Assembly (NCBI RefSeq): GCF_026230105.1
Contig: NC_079479.1
Coordinates: 31,651,385-31,715,384, forward strand
Direction: 5' to 3'
Length of the DNA: 64,000 nucleotides
From: Diorhabda sublineata
Lineage: Eukaryota > Arthropoda > Insecta > Coleoptera > Chrysomelidae
This document shows positions 48,551-59,426 of this stretch, in pieces; the first letter of the stretch is position 1; every line of letters begins with the position of its first letter. The translations under genes and the position numbers were made by a program. Under the pieces are notes generated by a model. It did no database searches. It was not told the origin of the DNA and was given only the letters and a program-made list of their open reading frames with translations.

Positions 48551-50357
48551 GTTTAAGTTACAATTCTTATTTTCGTCTCTCGAGCAATTGGGGTCCGATT
48601 TGGTTCAAAATTAGCATACATGGTATTTTGGACGGCGGATTGATGTTATTAGAGTTTGGTTGAAAACAAATGAATATTTCGAGGGGTCGCAGTGCAAAAA
48701 AAGTGGTTTTTGACCTTTGCTCACCTCTGCAAGTCAAACGAAAAGCGACTGAAAAATGAAATTTCACATGTAGGTTCAATTAGTTGCGAGATGATTTTCT
48801 GTCTAAGGTCTAAACTTTCCATTTCCACCCCTCTCCATTTTATAGTCATTTTTGTTATATTTTCTTATTTTTTGGCCAGAAAAAGTTTAACTAGAGGGTT
48901 CGAACTTCGCATGCAAGTAGAGATGATGTTGAAGAATTGTCTTTCTCAAGTTCAAAGTTTTCTTCTTCAGTTTTTGTAGCACAAAACGCCCGAAATCATT
49001 TAGATCCTTGTAATTGTTGAACTGGACCGCCTCCTATTTAATGAATCATACAAGTATGATCGTTGCTAGGGTGATTTTTTTTACTTCCCATTTTCCAAAT
49101 TTCTTGTCATTATGACAATTTTTTCTTTGTTGTCAATTGGAATTGAACAAGAGGGTTAGAGACCACCGGGTCTATTGAAATTATGAATTTTCATTCGAGA
49201 GAGAGAGAGTTAACTTGTGAAATGAAAAGTTATTGAGGAATAGCAAATTTTCGACTTTCGTGATGGAGCTCTGCTGCTCACGTCTTTTTTTTAAAGAAGG
49301 TGAATGATTGGATGAAATATAGCAATAAATCATAACAAAATAGTTTTTTTGATAACTGAAAAGTAGTAGCTTCAGACACATTCATAACACTAAACATATA
49401 TTCTAGATTGCTGTGAATTGAATAAATAACTTGAATGTAGAACTTAATCGTTTTTAAAATGCTTAGTTGAAGACGTTCCAACTGGTGCAAATATAGTCAT
49501 AGTTGCTAATGAAATTTCAATTAAGCCCTTTTGAACTCCCTTTTCACATTTTTCCAATATATAATTATATGATATCCTTTTTTTCTCACAAAAAAATATT
49601 AAAAATAGTAATTCCTTGTTAAAATTTTCTAACCTACGGCTCAAAGCAAATTTTTAATTTCGTCCAAATACAAAACGAAGAGATCCTACAGTGAGGAAAA
49701 GGACAAGGGAATGTAAATTAGCCGTTTTCATTCATTTCGCCCTCGTTTTAACTTGAATTTTTATCTCGTTGTGTTCTTTCTATGCTTTGTAAGACAAATA
49801 TTTCGCGATTCAACTGATATAATGTAAATCTAAGTTCACTTTGTTTCCTAAATAGTCTGCACTAGCTTTTAGGTACTCTTGATTGTTTACCATCAAACTG
49901 TAGAATTAATAGCAGCGGAGAAGGTTGTATTTGAATAGTAAGAAATAGAATGAATGTGTTTTGTTTTGGGGGTAAATGTGCACATTCCACTTAACAACTA
50001 TTATGACTTTCACAATTTTGTGTTTTGATTCACTAAGAAAATTTCACTTTCGTGGCTTCAGTGATTCTAAAATATATACGGTTATCAAGAATAAAACAAG
50101 AAACTATATAATGGATTTATTTTTATTATTACTGTATAAATTGTGGTCACGAGTTCACTAGAACGACAGTGACTGAAGAACTGATTTCCAATGTTGATGG
50201 AAACCGCTGCCCTCTCTCATCGTCGACTTTTTTGTTTGACAAACACAAGCTAGGCTACTATAAATTTAATTCGCTCTTTAGATTGAAAATAGTAATTTTT
50301 TTTTACTTTGAAAACATTTTTTGTCTTATAAATAGCCCTCAAAGATCGGAAATATGA
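48549..50357. other. AT-rich non-coding stretch
   Basis: No gene was recognised. A short GA run lies at 49196-49209. Bases 48580-48800 (gggtccgatttggttcaaaa and following) have the look of an interspersed repeat, but I cannot name it. Confidence 0.4.
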
Positions 50358-51231
50358 AAGTACATGGTCTGACCTAGAGATGACGGTAGTTGCTTGAAAA
50401 TTACCACTGCATTGCAGACCAGCAGTAAGAAAATCCACTGTATGATCGTCGACTGAAAGTGCGCGAGCTAGCAGACGTAGCAGGTAGATTAAAAAGTGCG
50501 GTACATCGCATATTAACTGAAAATTTGGACATGAGAAAGCTGTGCTCAAAATGGATGCCTCGGTTGCCAACAATGGAATAAAAACAGTGTCGTGAAGATG
50601 TTTCCATCGAGTGTTTAGCAATGTTTCATAACCATGGATGAAACATGGTCCATCACATCACACCCGAAACAAAAAAATAATCAAAACAATTGATTGAAAA
50701 GAGAGAACCGATCCCAAAGGCAAAGACTGGTCCATCTGTAGGCAAGGTCATGGCGTCGGTTGATTGGGATACGCTTGGGATAATTTCCATCGACTATCTT
50801 AAAAAAGGAAAAATTATTTACGGCGAACTTATTGCAACGTTTGAGCGAAGGAATCAATCATAAACGGTCGCATTTGACTAGAAGAAAGTGATGTTTCATC
50901 ATGACAATGCACCAGCTCACACATCCGTTATAGCAAGGGCCAAAAAAGATGAATTAAAGTTTTAATTGCTACCCTATTCGCCATATTTAGCCCCCTCGGA
51001 CTTGAAAAAATAGCTCAGTGCCAAAGATTCTCCAACAATGAAGAGATGATGTCTGTAGTTACTGTCTATTTTGAGGAACTTGAGGATTGAGGATATTGAA
51101 TTTATTGAGCATCACTGGGAAAAGTGTATTGGGCATGAAGGGATATTACGTTGAAAAATAAATATATTTTCTTCCACAATTTTTGCATTTCCTTTGTTAG
51201 GCCAGGTACTTCTGGGACGATCCTCGTAATA
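50358..51231 (+). mobile_element. Mariner copy C, nearly end to end but decayed
   Basis: The 5' end shows the terminal repeat tacatggtctgacctagag (50362 on). The 3' end shows ggccaggtacttctgggac near 51201. Between them, with breaks, lie RRLKVRELADVAG, KSAVHRILTENLDMRKL, PRLPTME, EDVSIECLAMFHN, HHITPETK, PSVGKVMASVDWDTLGIIS, IDYLKKGKII, HHDNAPAHTSVIARAK and YLAPSDLKK. The first roughly 60 residues of the transposase are deleted. Stops and frameshifts are frequent, and the block around the third catalytic residue has lost FLFPD. Same lineage as copies A, B and D. Confidence 0.85.
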
Positions 51232-51439
51232 CATTCGGAATTGAAAGTGAAAAAAAGTGAAGCGACAAGCAATTTCAAAACATTTACGAAGAAGTTCAAT
51301 TATTTCTCATAACTTTTATCGCAGAATTTGATCTGTATGTTGTTTTCGCATATTCGACATTATATATTTTTTTAATAAGTTTAAGTACTAATTTTCATTT
51401 GCTAATTTTTTCTTTAAAATAAAAAGAAGTCCAAACAAA

Positions 51440-52135
51440 ATGCACCCTGATAATTGTGAGTCAAGTTTTCTACTGAACTTCATTTGTGACAATTTTAAAC
51501 CTGGAAACGGATACAATTAAGCATAGCTTTCTGGTTATTAAAGCCTTTTATAAATTCAATTCAAATCAAAGCGGATTTCGTGCACCTCGTGAATTTTTTG
51601 GCCCGTATAATCGACGTGTCTACAACCGAAAGAATTGTATGGAAATTTTTGCAAAACGAATCTGTAGACATTGAGAAAACATTTGTACAAACTCGACCAG
51701 TGCGCTCTGCGGAAAACTTGGTTGACGATTCCGATAGTGTGGCTGAAGATCGATCAAACTCGACTAAAGTACATATTACAGACATCATTGATGCGCATTT
51801 TGATGAGGACTTGAATTCACTCACTTACAAGGTTGAATTGAAACCTACTAACAATTTTAAGCGTTGTGATCACTCCTAATTGTTGATAACAGGTTGAAGT
51901 GATGGTGATTTGGCAGAAGAAATCAATTTAAATGATGAGGCACACTTCCACCTCAATAAATGTTGTAAAATTAATGTACACATTAAGAACGACTCTCTGG
52001 TGTGACTTAAGATCTCGCAGGACCGTATTTTTTTGAAAATGAAGAATTGGGAGGCTTTTTGTTACGAGAAATTGAGAATACAGAGATAAAGAAAACAGGA
52101 AGTTTCCAATTCCCACAAATATGTTCAAAATATTA
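51440..52135 (+). mobile_element. DDE transposase relic with DUF4817-type N-terminus
   Basis: The forward strand reads HSFLVIKAFYKFNSNQSGFR and then APREFFGPYNRR, and after a frame change TTERIVWKFLQNESVDIEK, RPVRSAENLVDDSDSVAED. This is the N-terminal helical domain (DUF4817-like) plus RxxRTxENIxxVRxSV linker of an arthropod Tc1/mariner-related family. Later NDEAHFHLN (about 51930), VWCDLRSRRTVFFENEE and LGGFLLREI match the DEAHFHLNGxVNKQN and VTVWCGLxxxxIIGPYFFENE blocks, including a catalytic aspartate. The middle is shortened and frames are broken, so the copy is inactive. Confidence 0.68.
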
Positions 52136-54202
52136 ACAAATAAAATATACGAGGAACATTTGGAAAGAGAAATAGCACCAACTATACCTATTCATTTCAA
52201 AGTAAACTATTTAGGTAATTAGCATGTAAACAATTTTTTTATTATGAATGAAATAAAATGATATATTGTTTCATTAAACTTGAAAATATACCAAATTGAT
52301 AAATAGATGAAAACTAAAATTATTAAACTCAATCGTCCACTTCGTGTAATTTAAGTTTTTAATGAAGAGCCCCCTCGTACATTTCTTTAGGGTGAAAATT
52401 CTCTTAAAAACTTTTAATAGAAACGGAGTTCGTTCGTTCGCTTTTTCAATGAGATGAATTTTAATTTTGTATATAATTGGAACTTGTTATTTCTTTGGAA
52501 AGACAAGGATACGATAGAAAGATTTGAGTGGGACGGAAAATCTTTAGAATCGATAGAAGGTTTTTACAATTTTCTGTTTAGCCGTTACTTTCAATAAATT
52601 GTCCTTTGAAAAACATTGTACCGATTTTGTAATGGCAAAAAGTAAATTCCATACGCGTACATTCCAATATTCACTGATGATGTTTGGTGGAATTTGTACG
52701 TTGTTTGTGTCGTATGATTGCAGATTTATTCACATATATAAAATAAAGCAAAAAGTGAATAAAATAATATAGTTAAGTAAGGAAGTTACTTCAAAGTACA
52801 AAAATCTTGGAACAATTCCCGATCAAACAGGTAGAGTTTTGTGAAAGCTCGATTCAAATTCTCTCACATTGTCCAGTAGCCTCAAAAGTCACAACAAGAG
52901 TTTGTTTGATACTGGTTTTCATTTTTAATTTCATTTTTTCCTTATTTAGCTCTTTTCTGATTCTCTATATAACACATACCAGCAATTGTTTTGATACTAA
53001 TCGATTCTGATGCTGATCAAATTACATGAAATTAAGAATTCAAAGAGGGCATACCAATGATACAGTTTACTATAATTTATCGCTACGTTTCTTTAAATGT
53101 GTACTCGCAGATCAGAATTAAGCTTATTTTACCGAAAAAAAAAAAATATTAAATATTATATACTTGTTCATTTAAGCTGGAATAATTGGAATTTTGAGCT
53201 CAATACTGAAAAAGATACTGTGGGACTTCTGTATGATGAGAAAAAATCAGATGTTGTTTCATGATTTTAGAAAAATGATGCTTCAAATTTGTTATGGTTT
53301 TGTATGATTTTTTTGTACACTAATATAATTTAAATAAATGAATACACTTCATTCTAATTTAAGTAAAGTAGAGCTTGGGGGATCGAAAAGTAATAGGGAA
53401 TATTAGTTTTTCAATGCTTCGTTTTGTGATATCTACCAATAATAGTACTTAATAATTTAATGTTGATCTAATGATAACAAAATTAGAACCTAAATAACTG
53501 AAATTATCTCCTCCAGCACCTTTTTCTATTTGAATTCTACATGTTTCAAATTGATCTGTAATTCATTGTGCGACACTGGAGTCTTCCTCATTCAATCATT
53601 CGACTCTTTCTTAGCTTGGAATGAGAATTAAAAGAATGAAGAAAGACTTTGGTACATTCATCAATTATAGAAAACTTTTGAAACGTTTTATAACTCGGTT
53701 CCTCTGGAATTATCGAACCTTTTACTAGAGTTTATTTTAGTATTGGAAACTCATTAAGAATTTGTTTTTATTATGAACTTGCGGAATAGAAAACTGGAGA
53801 CTCCTTTATTTTGTTTCTTTTCAATTGTGTGTTTTTCTTTTGGCTTTTAACTCATGAATTATTTATATTCAGCTATATTATAAAAAAAGCGTAAATAATA
53901 AACTTCTAATTTACGAGAATTTGAGTGATATTTCGCAAAAGATGTCAAGAGGTGTGAATAATAGAAATATATTGTCTATGTTAGAGTACGAGTAACTGCA
54001 AGTGATATATTAAGGATTCCTTTGAGCTAACAAATCAACGATAATAATCGATAATTTTTTTAATTGCTCGAATGGTATTCATAACGAACGTACGTACAAT
54101 TATTATAGTAAGTATTTTGTGGAACATTTTGTACCAAAACTATAGCGACATACGTTAGTCTTTTAAAAGTTGGTACTTCATAAACGTCATATGGATTTGA
54201 CA
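52136..54202. other. AT-rich non-coding stretch
   Basis: No gene or organised repeat was recognised. A tiny gttcgttcgttcg run lies near 52430. Confidence 0.4.
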
Positions 54203-54232
54203 ATGGCAGTGCCATCTGTGTGTCAGTCACAC
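54203..54232. repeat. Two adjacent short palindromes
   Basis: ATGGCAGTGCCAT at 54203-54215 is a perfect palindrome around a central G. Next to it, GTGTGTCAGTCACAC at 54218-54232 has GTGTG/CACAC arms. They may be binding sites or the stem of a repeat. Confidence 0.5.
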
Positions 54233-54410
54233 GACTTATTGAGTGATGTATTACATATTTCGGTTAATTCTGCTTTGTCTATAGCTTTGAACCATTTTAA
54301 TAGATTTTTCGAATTTTGAAATAGACCGTAGATTATGTGATAGTTATATAAAAAAGTGATTCAGGTTTATTTATAGTTAACGATTAACACCGTATAATAT
54401 GATTGCGAGC

Positions 54411-54468
54411 CAGCGGCGGTTGGCTTGATTTAAAGTTAAAATATATTCTAAGCAAGCCGCCGCCGCCT
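54411..54468. repeat. GC-rich inverted repeat in AT-rich DNA
   Basis: AGCGGCGGTTGGCTT at 54412-54426 pairs imperfectly with AAGCAAGCCGCCGCCGCCT at 54450-54468 across an A/T loop of about 23 bases. The composition stands out from the neighbourhood. Confidence 0.5.
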
Positions 54469-55199
54469 AATGAATTTTTAAATAAAGGAAAATTGGTGGT
54501 GTCTGGTACATCCACTTAAAAATTATCCGATACGCCTTCAACACTTTGTCCGAAAACACTTCCCGTCAATATCGTGCATATCGTTATAAAGAAAATTCAA
54601 TTTAGCCTAAGTTTCCAAATTAAGAACGCTATCAGTCTTGTATTTAAAAGATGTCTCCTCTTATCTTTCCCAGGAAGAAAAACAAGGATGAGTAGGTCCC
54701 CTTCACTCTCAGGACGACAGAGAGAGAACCAAAAGTTGTGCAGAGTGTATTTTTAATGAATAAGGTGTATTCAAGGAGAAACAATTTTGAAAAACGACTT
54801 TCTTTGTTTCGCCACCATTAGCGACTAATTGCTACGTTTTAAATTTTAAGGTCTGAGATAACTTTTGACAATCTTTTGAATACATATAATTTATAAGGTT
54901 TTTTTATTAGAGAATGGCTGCGTAAACAGTTTTAATGGCTTTAATGCTAGACCGCAGAAATTGGAAAATAGATAAGAAATGAAAAATTCTCACAATGTAA
55001 AGCTTTTAGTGAGGTGGCGTGAGAAATATATTTTCATTGATTGCTTATAGAAGAATAGCTAAATATTGTACAACGCTGGAAAAACGTTTTGCCTATCAAA
55101 AATACTGTTAACAAATGCTGAAGAAGACCAAGACCATATTAAGCAACATCATTCAATAAGTCGCGTGACTAACTAAGTAATACATATTTTTTGCCAAAA
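54469..55199. other. AT-rich non-coding stretch
   Basis: No gene or clear repeat was recognised between the GC-rich hairpin and mariner copy E. Confidence 0.4.
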
Positions 55200-55600
55200 A
55201 TCGATTTTATTCACTAATGTAATGTCTCTCAAGAGCTATACAACGATTTTCTAACTTCTCGATGCCGTCCTTCTTTATTTGAGCTGAACTCCTTACCTGC
55301 GAACATTTTTTTGAGATCAACGAATAGCCAGTAGTCACTGCAAGCCAGATCTTGACTATACGGTGGATGAGGAAGCAATTCGAAGTATAATTCATTCAAT
55401 TTAACCATCGTTATCATCAACTTGTGAATTGGTGCATTGTCTTGGTGATACAGTGGTGATACAATATACCATGTGCATTCCAAAATTCTGAAGCCTTAAC
55501 CTTCTCAGATGACTGTTGTGCATTTGGACGCTTCGGTCTTTGTTCACGAGCTGCAGGATGATCTTTTTGATTCTGGAGTGAGATTATGGACGCAAAAAAT
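55200..55600 (-). mobile_element. Mariner copy E, deleted, second lineage
   Basis: The reverse strand contains VHNLTPESKRSSCSS (first catalytic block, D lost), then a jump to YHQDNAPIHKLMITMVKLN, then YFELLPHPPYSQDLACSDYW, LFVDLKKMFAGKEF and, one frame over, GIEKLENRCIALERHYISE with a stop at 55207-55209. The SDYWLFxDLKKMLAGK and PESKRSS wording differs from copies A-D, so this is a separate mariner lineage. A segment of about 60 residues between the two blocks is deleted. Confidence 0.82.
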
Positions 55601-55659
55601 CTGATTTATTATGTATAAATATGGCCAAATACTGCTCTAAATCATCAACACGTTATTGT

Positions 55660-56450
55660 TTTTGATCGACTGTGTTCTGGATATCCTGCACCTATTGTTT
55701 TCAGCTTCTATCCGTTTGTGTAGTTTTTTTTTGCACTCTATTTATTACAACTTTTGTTGTTCTATCTTCCGAAATTATTCTTCCTAGGTATTTGAATTGT
55801 CTACATCGTTTAAACCTTTTTATTTACAGTTCCTGGTTTCCTTGTGTGTGTCCTTACGACAGTTATTCTGTTTTTCAAATTCAAACATATTCAAACTCCA
55901 GTTTTTTCTCAGCATATAATCTGCATCGTCGTCGTCGTAAGCTATAACAACTAGGTCGTATGGGAAAAATAGAGTTGTTAGGCACTTAGCCTCTATCTCA
56001 TTTCAAATTCTCTTAATTTTAGTTATCCAGCTACTCGAAGATTCCTGAATGTATATTTTAAATAATGTTGGTGATAAACTGCACCCTTGTTCCAAACCTT
56101 TTTGATTTTCTGTAAATGATCTGAATAGCTGAAACATTAACTTTGGTGAGATCAGATTTCGTTAATATGTCAAACAACATTTCAAATGGTACCGTGTCGT
56201 TGGATTTTTCGAGATGCTAAATTCCTGGCGTCTTTTTAATATTTTCCGTAAAACTTATTATCAATAATTTGCTGTACAAGCTTCTCTTTACGCTAATTAC
56301 ACTAATGCCACGATAACTGCGACGCTTCTTTTTCTTATCTTATTTCTTGCATATTATTAATGTAATATACGCCGTGTCTTCTGGGATTGCGTTCCCATTC
56401 AAGCACTTATTGAATAGATTTGCTATAATTTCGTTTAATATTAAAAATAT
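55660..56450 (-). mobile_element. LINE reverse-transcriptase relic
   Basis: On the reverse strand from about 56445 the reading is NEIIANLFNKCLNGNAIPED, then a KKK segment and RRSYRGISVISVKRSLYSKL, the PxKKGxxxxxxNYRGISLxxxxxKLYxxIL block of non-LTR reverse transcriptases. Much later come VVIAYDDDDADYMLRKNWSL, a decayed FADD region, and RRCRQFKYLGRIISED near 55790, the YLG box. Several stops and frame breaks lie between. This is a dead copy of yet another LINE family, inserted next to mariner copy E. Confidence 0.74.
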
Positions 56451-56495
56451 GCGAAAATAACAAATAAAATACTTTTATTATCTTCGTAAAAATTG

Positions 56496-56501
56496 TTTAT
56501 T
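56496..56501 (-). terminator. Candidate poly(A) signal AATAAA
   Basis: Reverse-strand AATAAA lies 26 bases past the stop codon of the candidate terminal exon at 56527-56627, in a sensible position for cleavage near 56475. Confidence 0.45.
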
Positions 56502-56526
56502 CAACACACCGTACAAAATGATATCT

Positions 56527-56627
56527 TTAGAATGATACTTTCTCCGCCGAATTTGAAATCATATCATTAATTATATCTTCTGCTCCAGTAAGCGACAAAG
56601 ACGCTTTCTCAATGGCTGGGCGGAATG
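56527..56627 (-). CDS. Candidate last coding exon of an unidentified host gene
   Basis: The reverse strand has a good 3' splice site, a pyrimidine tract gttcatcttttttag ending at 56628, followed by an exon that in one phase reads FRPAIEKASLSLTGAEDI and INDMISNSAEKVSF before a TAA at 56529-56527. Codons use G and C at third positions (GCG, TCG, CGC) more than nearby chance frames do. The first two exon bases (CA) imply a phase-1 intron. A poly(A) signal follows 26 bp downstream. The peptide is polar with an acidic, helix-like tail. I do not recognise the family. Upstream exons would lie at higher coordinates and none is certain. Another phase is also open for 18 codons. Confidence 0.42.
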
Positions 56628-56768
56628 CTAAAAAAGATGAACATCAATTAGATTTCAAAACGAATAATGCCTTATTTGCAAAACAACATCATTCATGCAA
56701 TAATAATTCGGTATCAAAAACTCCCTTTCTGTCGGCATCAAAGTGCATCAAATTATTATTTAAAATGC

Positions 56769-57038
56769 TTATCCTGTAAGAAAATTCTTCAAAAGTCGAG
56801 AGTTCCCTTTTAGTGATACCTCCTTCTCCTTCCGAACGATGTTCCCCGTTGCGTTCGAAAGTGATTGATAAAGGCGAAAAGATATATCTTGAGGGGAGCG
56901 CAGAAGAGAAAAGTCATCAAAAAACATCGGGACCGGCGACCGAGTCTTGATAATTTTGACGGGGTAATCGAAAACCAGTTTTAAGAAAAATTGGTTTTCA
57001 GGGACGTTTTTTTTTAAATTGATACATCCAAACGGCAA
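56769..57038 (-). other. Unassigned open frame in a GC-richer patch
   Basis: The 89-codon reverse frame reads LVFDYPVKIIKTRSPVP, MFFDDFSLLRSPQDISF and onward to LLKNFLTG. It shares strand with the candidate terminal exon 140 bp away but has no strong GTAAGT donor. It could be an exon, an intronic conserved element or chance. A short hairpin (gaaaacca / tggttttc) lies at about 56969-57000. Confidence 0.2.
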
Positions 57039-57334
57039 ATTAATAAAATAAAAGCAGAAAAAACCAATAAGATATATAAATTTGTAAAAAAATAGAAATC
57101 ATAACGAGATTAACAACTTCAAACATGTTAAATAAATGCGAACGGAAGCTTTTCATCGGTTACCACAAATTATCGGAAAACTTGCTTACCTTACATACTA
57201 TTAGATACCTTCTCGCTGTTATAAAGCTACTAGCGTATTTAAATCTGCTATTTGGAAAACTGCTACAGAACAAAATATGTTAACTCCAATTTAGTAATCT
57301 AACGAATTGCCAAAATCAACCTGAACTAGTGCTT

Positions 57335-57690
57335 TAAAAATGTCGTTTGAAGGTAAACTTCGTCGAGGACGACTATCGACTATACGAATCGACGAAAATG
57401 TTGAAAATCGAGATCATTTACTTACAGAAAGATTGCGAAACAGTATTCGTTAAAAAAGAGATGATTTGTAGCAGACAGAAGACTAATTCTTCAACCAGGA
57501 CAATGCACTTGCACACACAGCAATCACAGTTAAATACTTTATAGCTAAAATGGCATGCTCAACGTCTCTTACTCAACCTAGCCACGTATGACTTTTTCTT
57601 ATTCACAGATGCTTACTAAAATGTGTCGAAACATTGGTGGAACAAATAAATTAGTTGTAGTGAAGAGTACTTTGAATGGTGAAATGTAAT
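57335..57690 (+). mobile_element. Mariner/Tc1-like copy F, two ends joined by a deletion
   Basis: The forward strand reads RRGRLSTIRIDENVENRDHL, the GRPSTSxTDENVxxVRxLL linker between the two helix-turn-helix motifs, and continues for about 20 more residues. It then jumps to FNQDNALAHTAITVKYFIAK, the second-aspartate block. In a third frame LNLATYDFFLFTD corresponds to PDLAPCDFFLFPxLK with the last catalytic aspartate. The whole first-aspartate domain is missing. It is a third distinct lineage in this window. Confidence 0.6.
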
Positions 57691-58675
57691 TTTCTTAAAA
57701 AAGTTGATATTAAATAGTTTTTCTTATAATTTTGGTTACTTTTCGGTCCTCTCTCATTTTTTCTCTTCAGGTCACTTCCGAGCTTTTAGCAATAATTCGA
57801 TCAATGAAGCCGCGATATAAAAATATTGGCTAAGCCTCTCCTGTATCTCCGCAAGGGCAAAAAATTAATGAGATCCTTGTTTTTATTGATTTTCTGCTGC
57901 AAATCGAGACGGAATATTAAAAAGCTTTCTTATTCTCGAAAGTATTTCTCTGTATATATCCCCTTTTAAAAGTTTTTCAATATTCTTCGGAAAATTAATT
58001 CCTTTTCAGATTTTACTTCTCTAGCTCCGAATAGTTTTATTGAGGAGCTTTACTTTTTTTAATGCCCGTGATCAATTATTGAAAAATTAGTTTAGGAAAC
58101 AATTCTAATTGCAAAAGTATAAACCAAAATTATTATAAGACAGTATTTCGTAATCTGGTCAACTATCTACGTCTTTAAATAAACCTAAGATACATAAAAA
58201 TTTACTTAATAATTTGATTCGTCAAATTTTTAATTAAATTTTCTGAATACAATAATTCATTTTCATTATTTATATATGATTTGAACTTGAAAGATCAACA
58301 AATCTTATCAAGCATCGTATTTCCTTGCTGTTACTCCGGTCAACTTTTTGTTTTTCTTTACAAAGCTCAATTTACCAGTTCGAGGTATTTGTTTCCAGTC
58401 AGAAACCATAAAACAGGCTCTGATAAGTGCTGTAGTTGACTCATGAAAATGAAAGTAATAAATATTTTGGGAATCATTCCAGTCCTTCAAAATATTAGAG
58501 AAAATAATAAATAATTCTAACTCCAACAATGATTTTGATGTTGATTTAGGATACGACATCATAAATATTACATAGAAGTTAACATTAAGTGTTAAAAAGC
58601 TCACGAAATGTTCAAATTTATCAATAGTGATATTGAGTAACTCCGAGGAGCGATGTTAAAGTGAAACTAAGTCGG
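57691..58675. other. Non-coding stretch
   Basis: No named gene. A 98-codon reverse frame at 58308-58604 ends VSDWKQIPRTGKLSFVKKN and then KKLTGVTARKYDA. The tail has ordinary protein-like composition but matches no family I know. Confidence 0.35.
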
Positions 58676-58770
58676 TTAAAAACGTATAAATGCGAATACC
58701 GAATGTGTTCCAAGACTTTCGTCGATGAATCAAAAAAAACGTGATTACATTTGCACAAACGCCTTTCCTG
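58676..58770 (+). pseudogene. C2H2 zinc-finger-like scrap
   Basis: The forward frame reads LKTYKCEYRMCSKTFVDESK, then a stop within the linker, then LHLHKR. This is C-x4-C, an aromatic residue, then H-x-H: a damaged C2H2 finger. It lies about 0.7 kb upstream of the zinc-finger retrotransposon ORF but the two are not clearly connected. Confidence 0.3.
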
Positions 58771-58959
58771 CCTGTCCTTGTGGTCTACGTGAAAATGAAA
58801 AAAAGGACTAAAAGGTTAACGCTTTAACACAATTCCTTTCATTGAGAAGACAAAGTTAAAACATATGAAAGCCATTACAAAACATGCCTTCCAGAAATGC
58901 ATAAAGTAATAGCTTAGACATATTTTTTCTCTAATTTTCTCTTGGGTTAGGAACTGTAG

Positions 58960-59426
58960 CGGAAAGAGTATTGCGACCGGAATTTTTGAAGGCGTTTCGA
59001 AAGCGACAGGGCGACCTTTTCTGTTTAATTCATAGCCTTTGAAACCCCGGTTGTGAGCTTTTAAAGTTTGCAGCCCTCCTAATCAAGTTCTGTACACTTC
59101 CCCGTGGTAGAATCGGTACCACGCTAGAATTTATTTTGGCGTGGCTAACGTACAGAGCGCCCCAGATAGGATTCTTAGTCTTGATCCAACACGGCAATCT
59201 CTTGTCTATTCTAAGAGATTGGGATCATCCAAAGACTGCCCCACGGTCACCTATCTGGCTCCTTTATCGGACCGTGCCTACCTCCAGACTCCTGGGGTTT
59301 TAGTTTTAGGGATAGTACACCTTCCAACTTTTTATCTAAGTGGTAGACAAGTCTTTTCCTGTCTATCCAACTATCCCGTAACAACTGAATCGAACTTACG
59401 ACAGACCTAGTTTCAGTCCTAGAACT
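58960..59426 (+). other. GC-richer leader of the R2-like element
   Basis: From about 59060 the sequence becomes clearly richer in G and C, the same composition as the ORF that follows. An overlapping 89-codon frame (59141-59410) with no recognisable domain lies here. I interpret the segment as the 5' untranslated part of the retrotransposon; its exact start is not visible. Confidence 0.4.

Noticed and set aside
48417..48663. Frames with long YIYIYI runs
   Set aside because: Produced by the (TA)n microsatellite in both phases.
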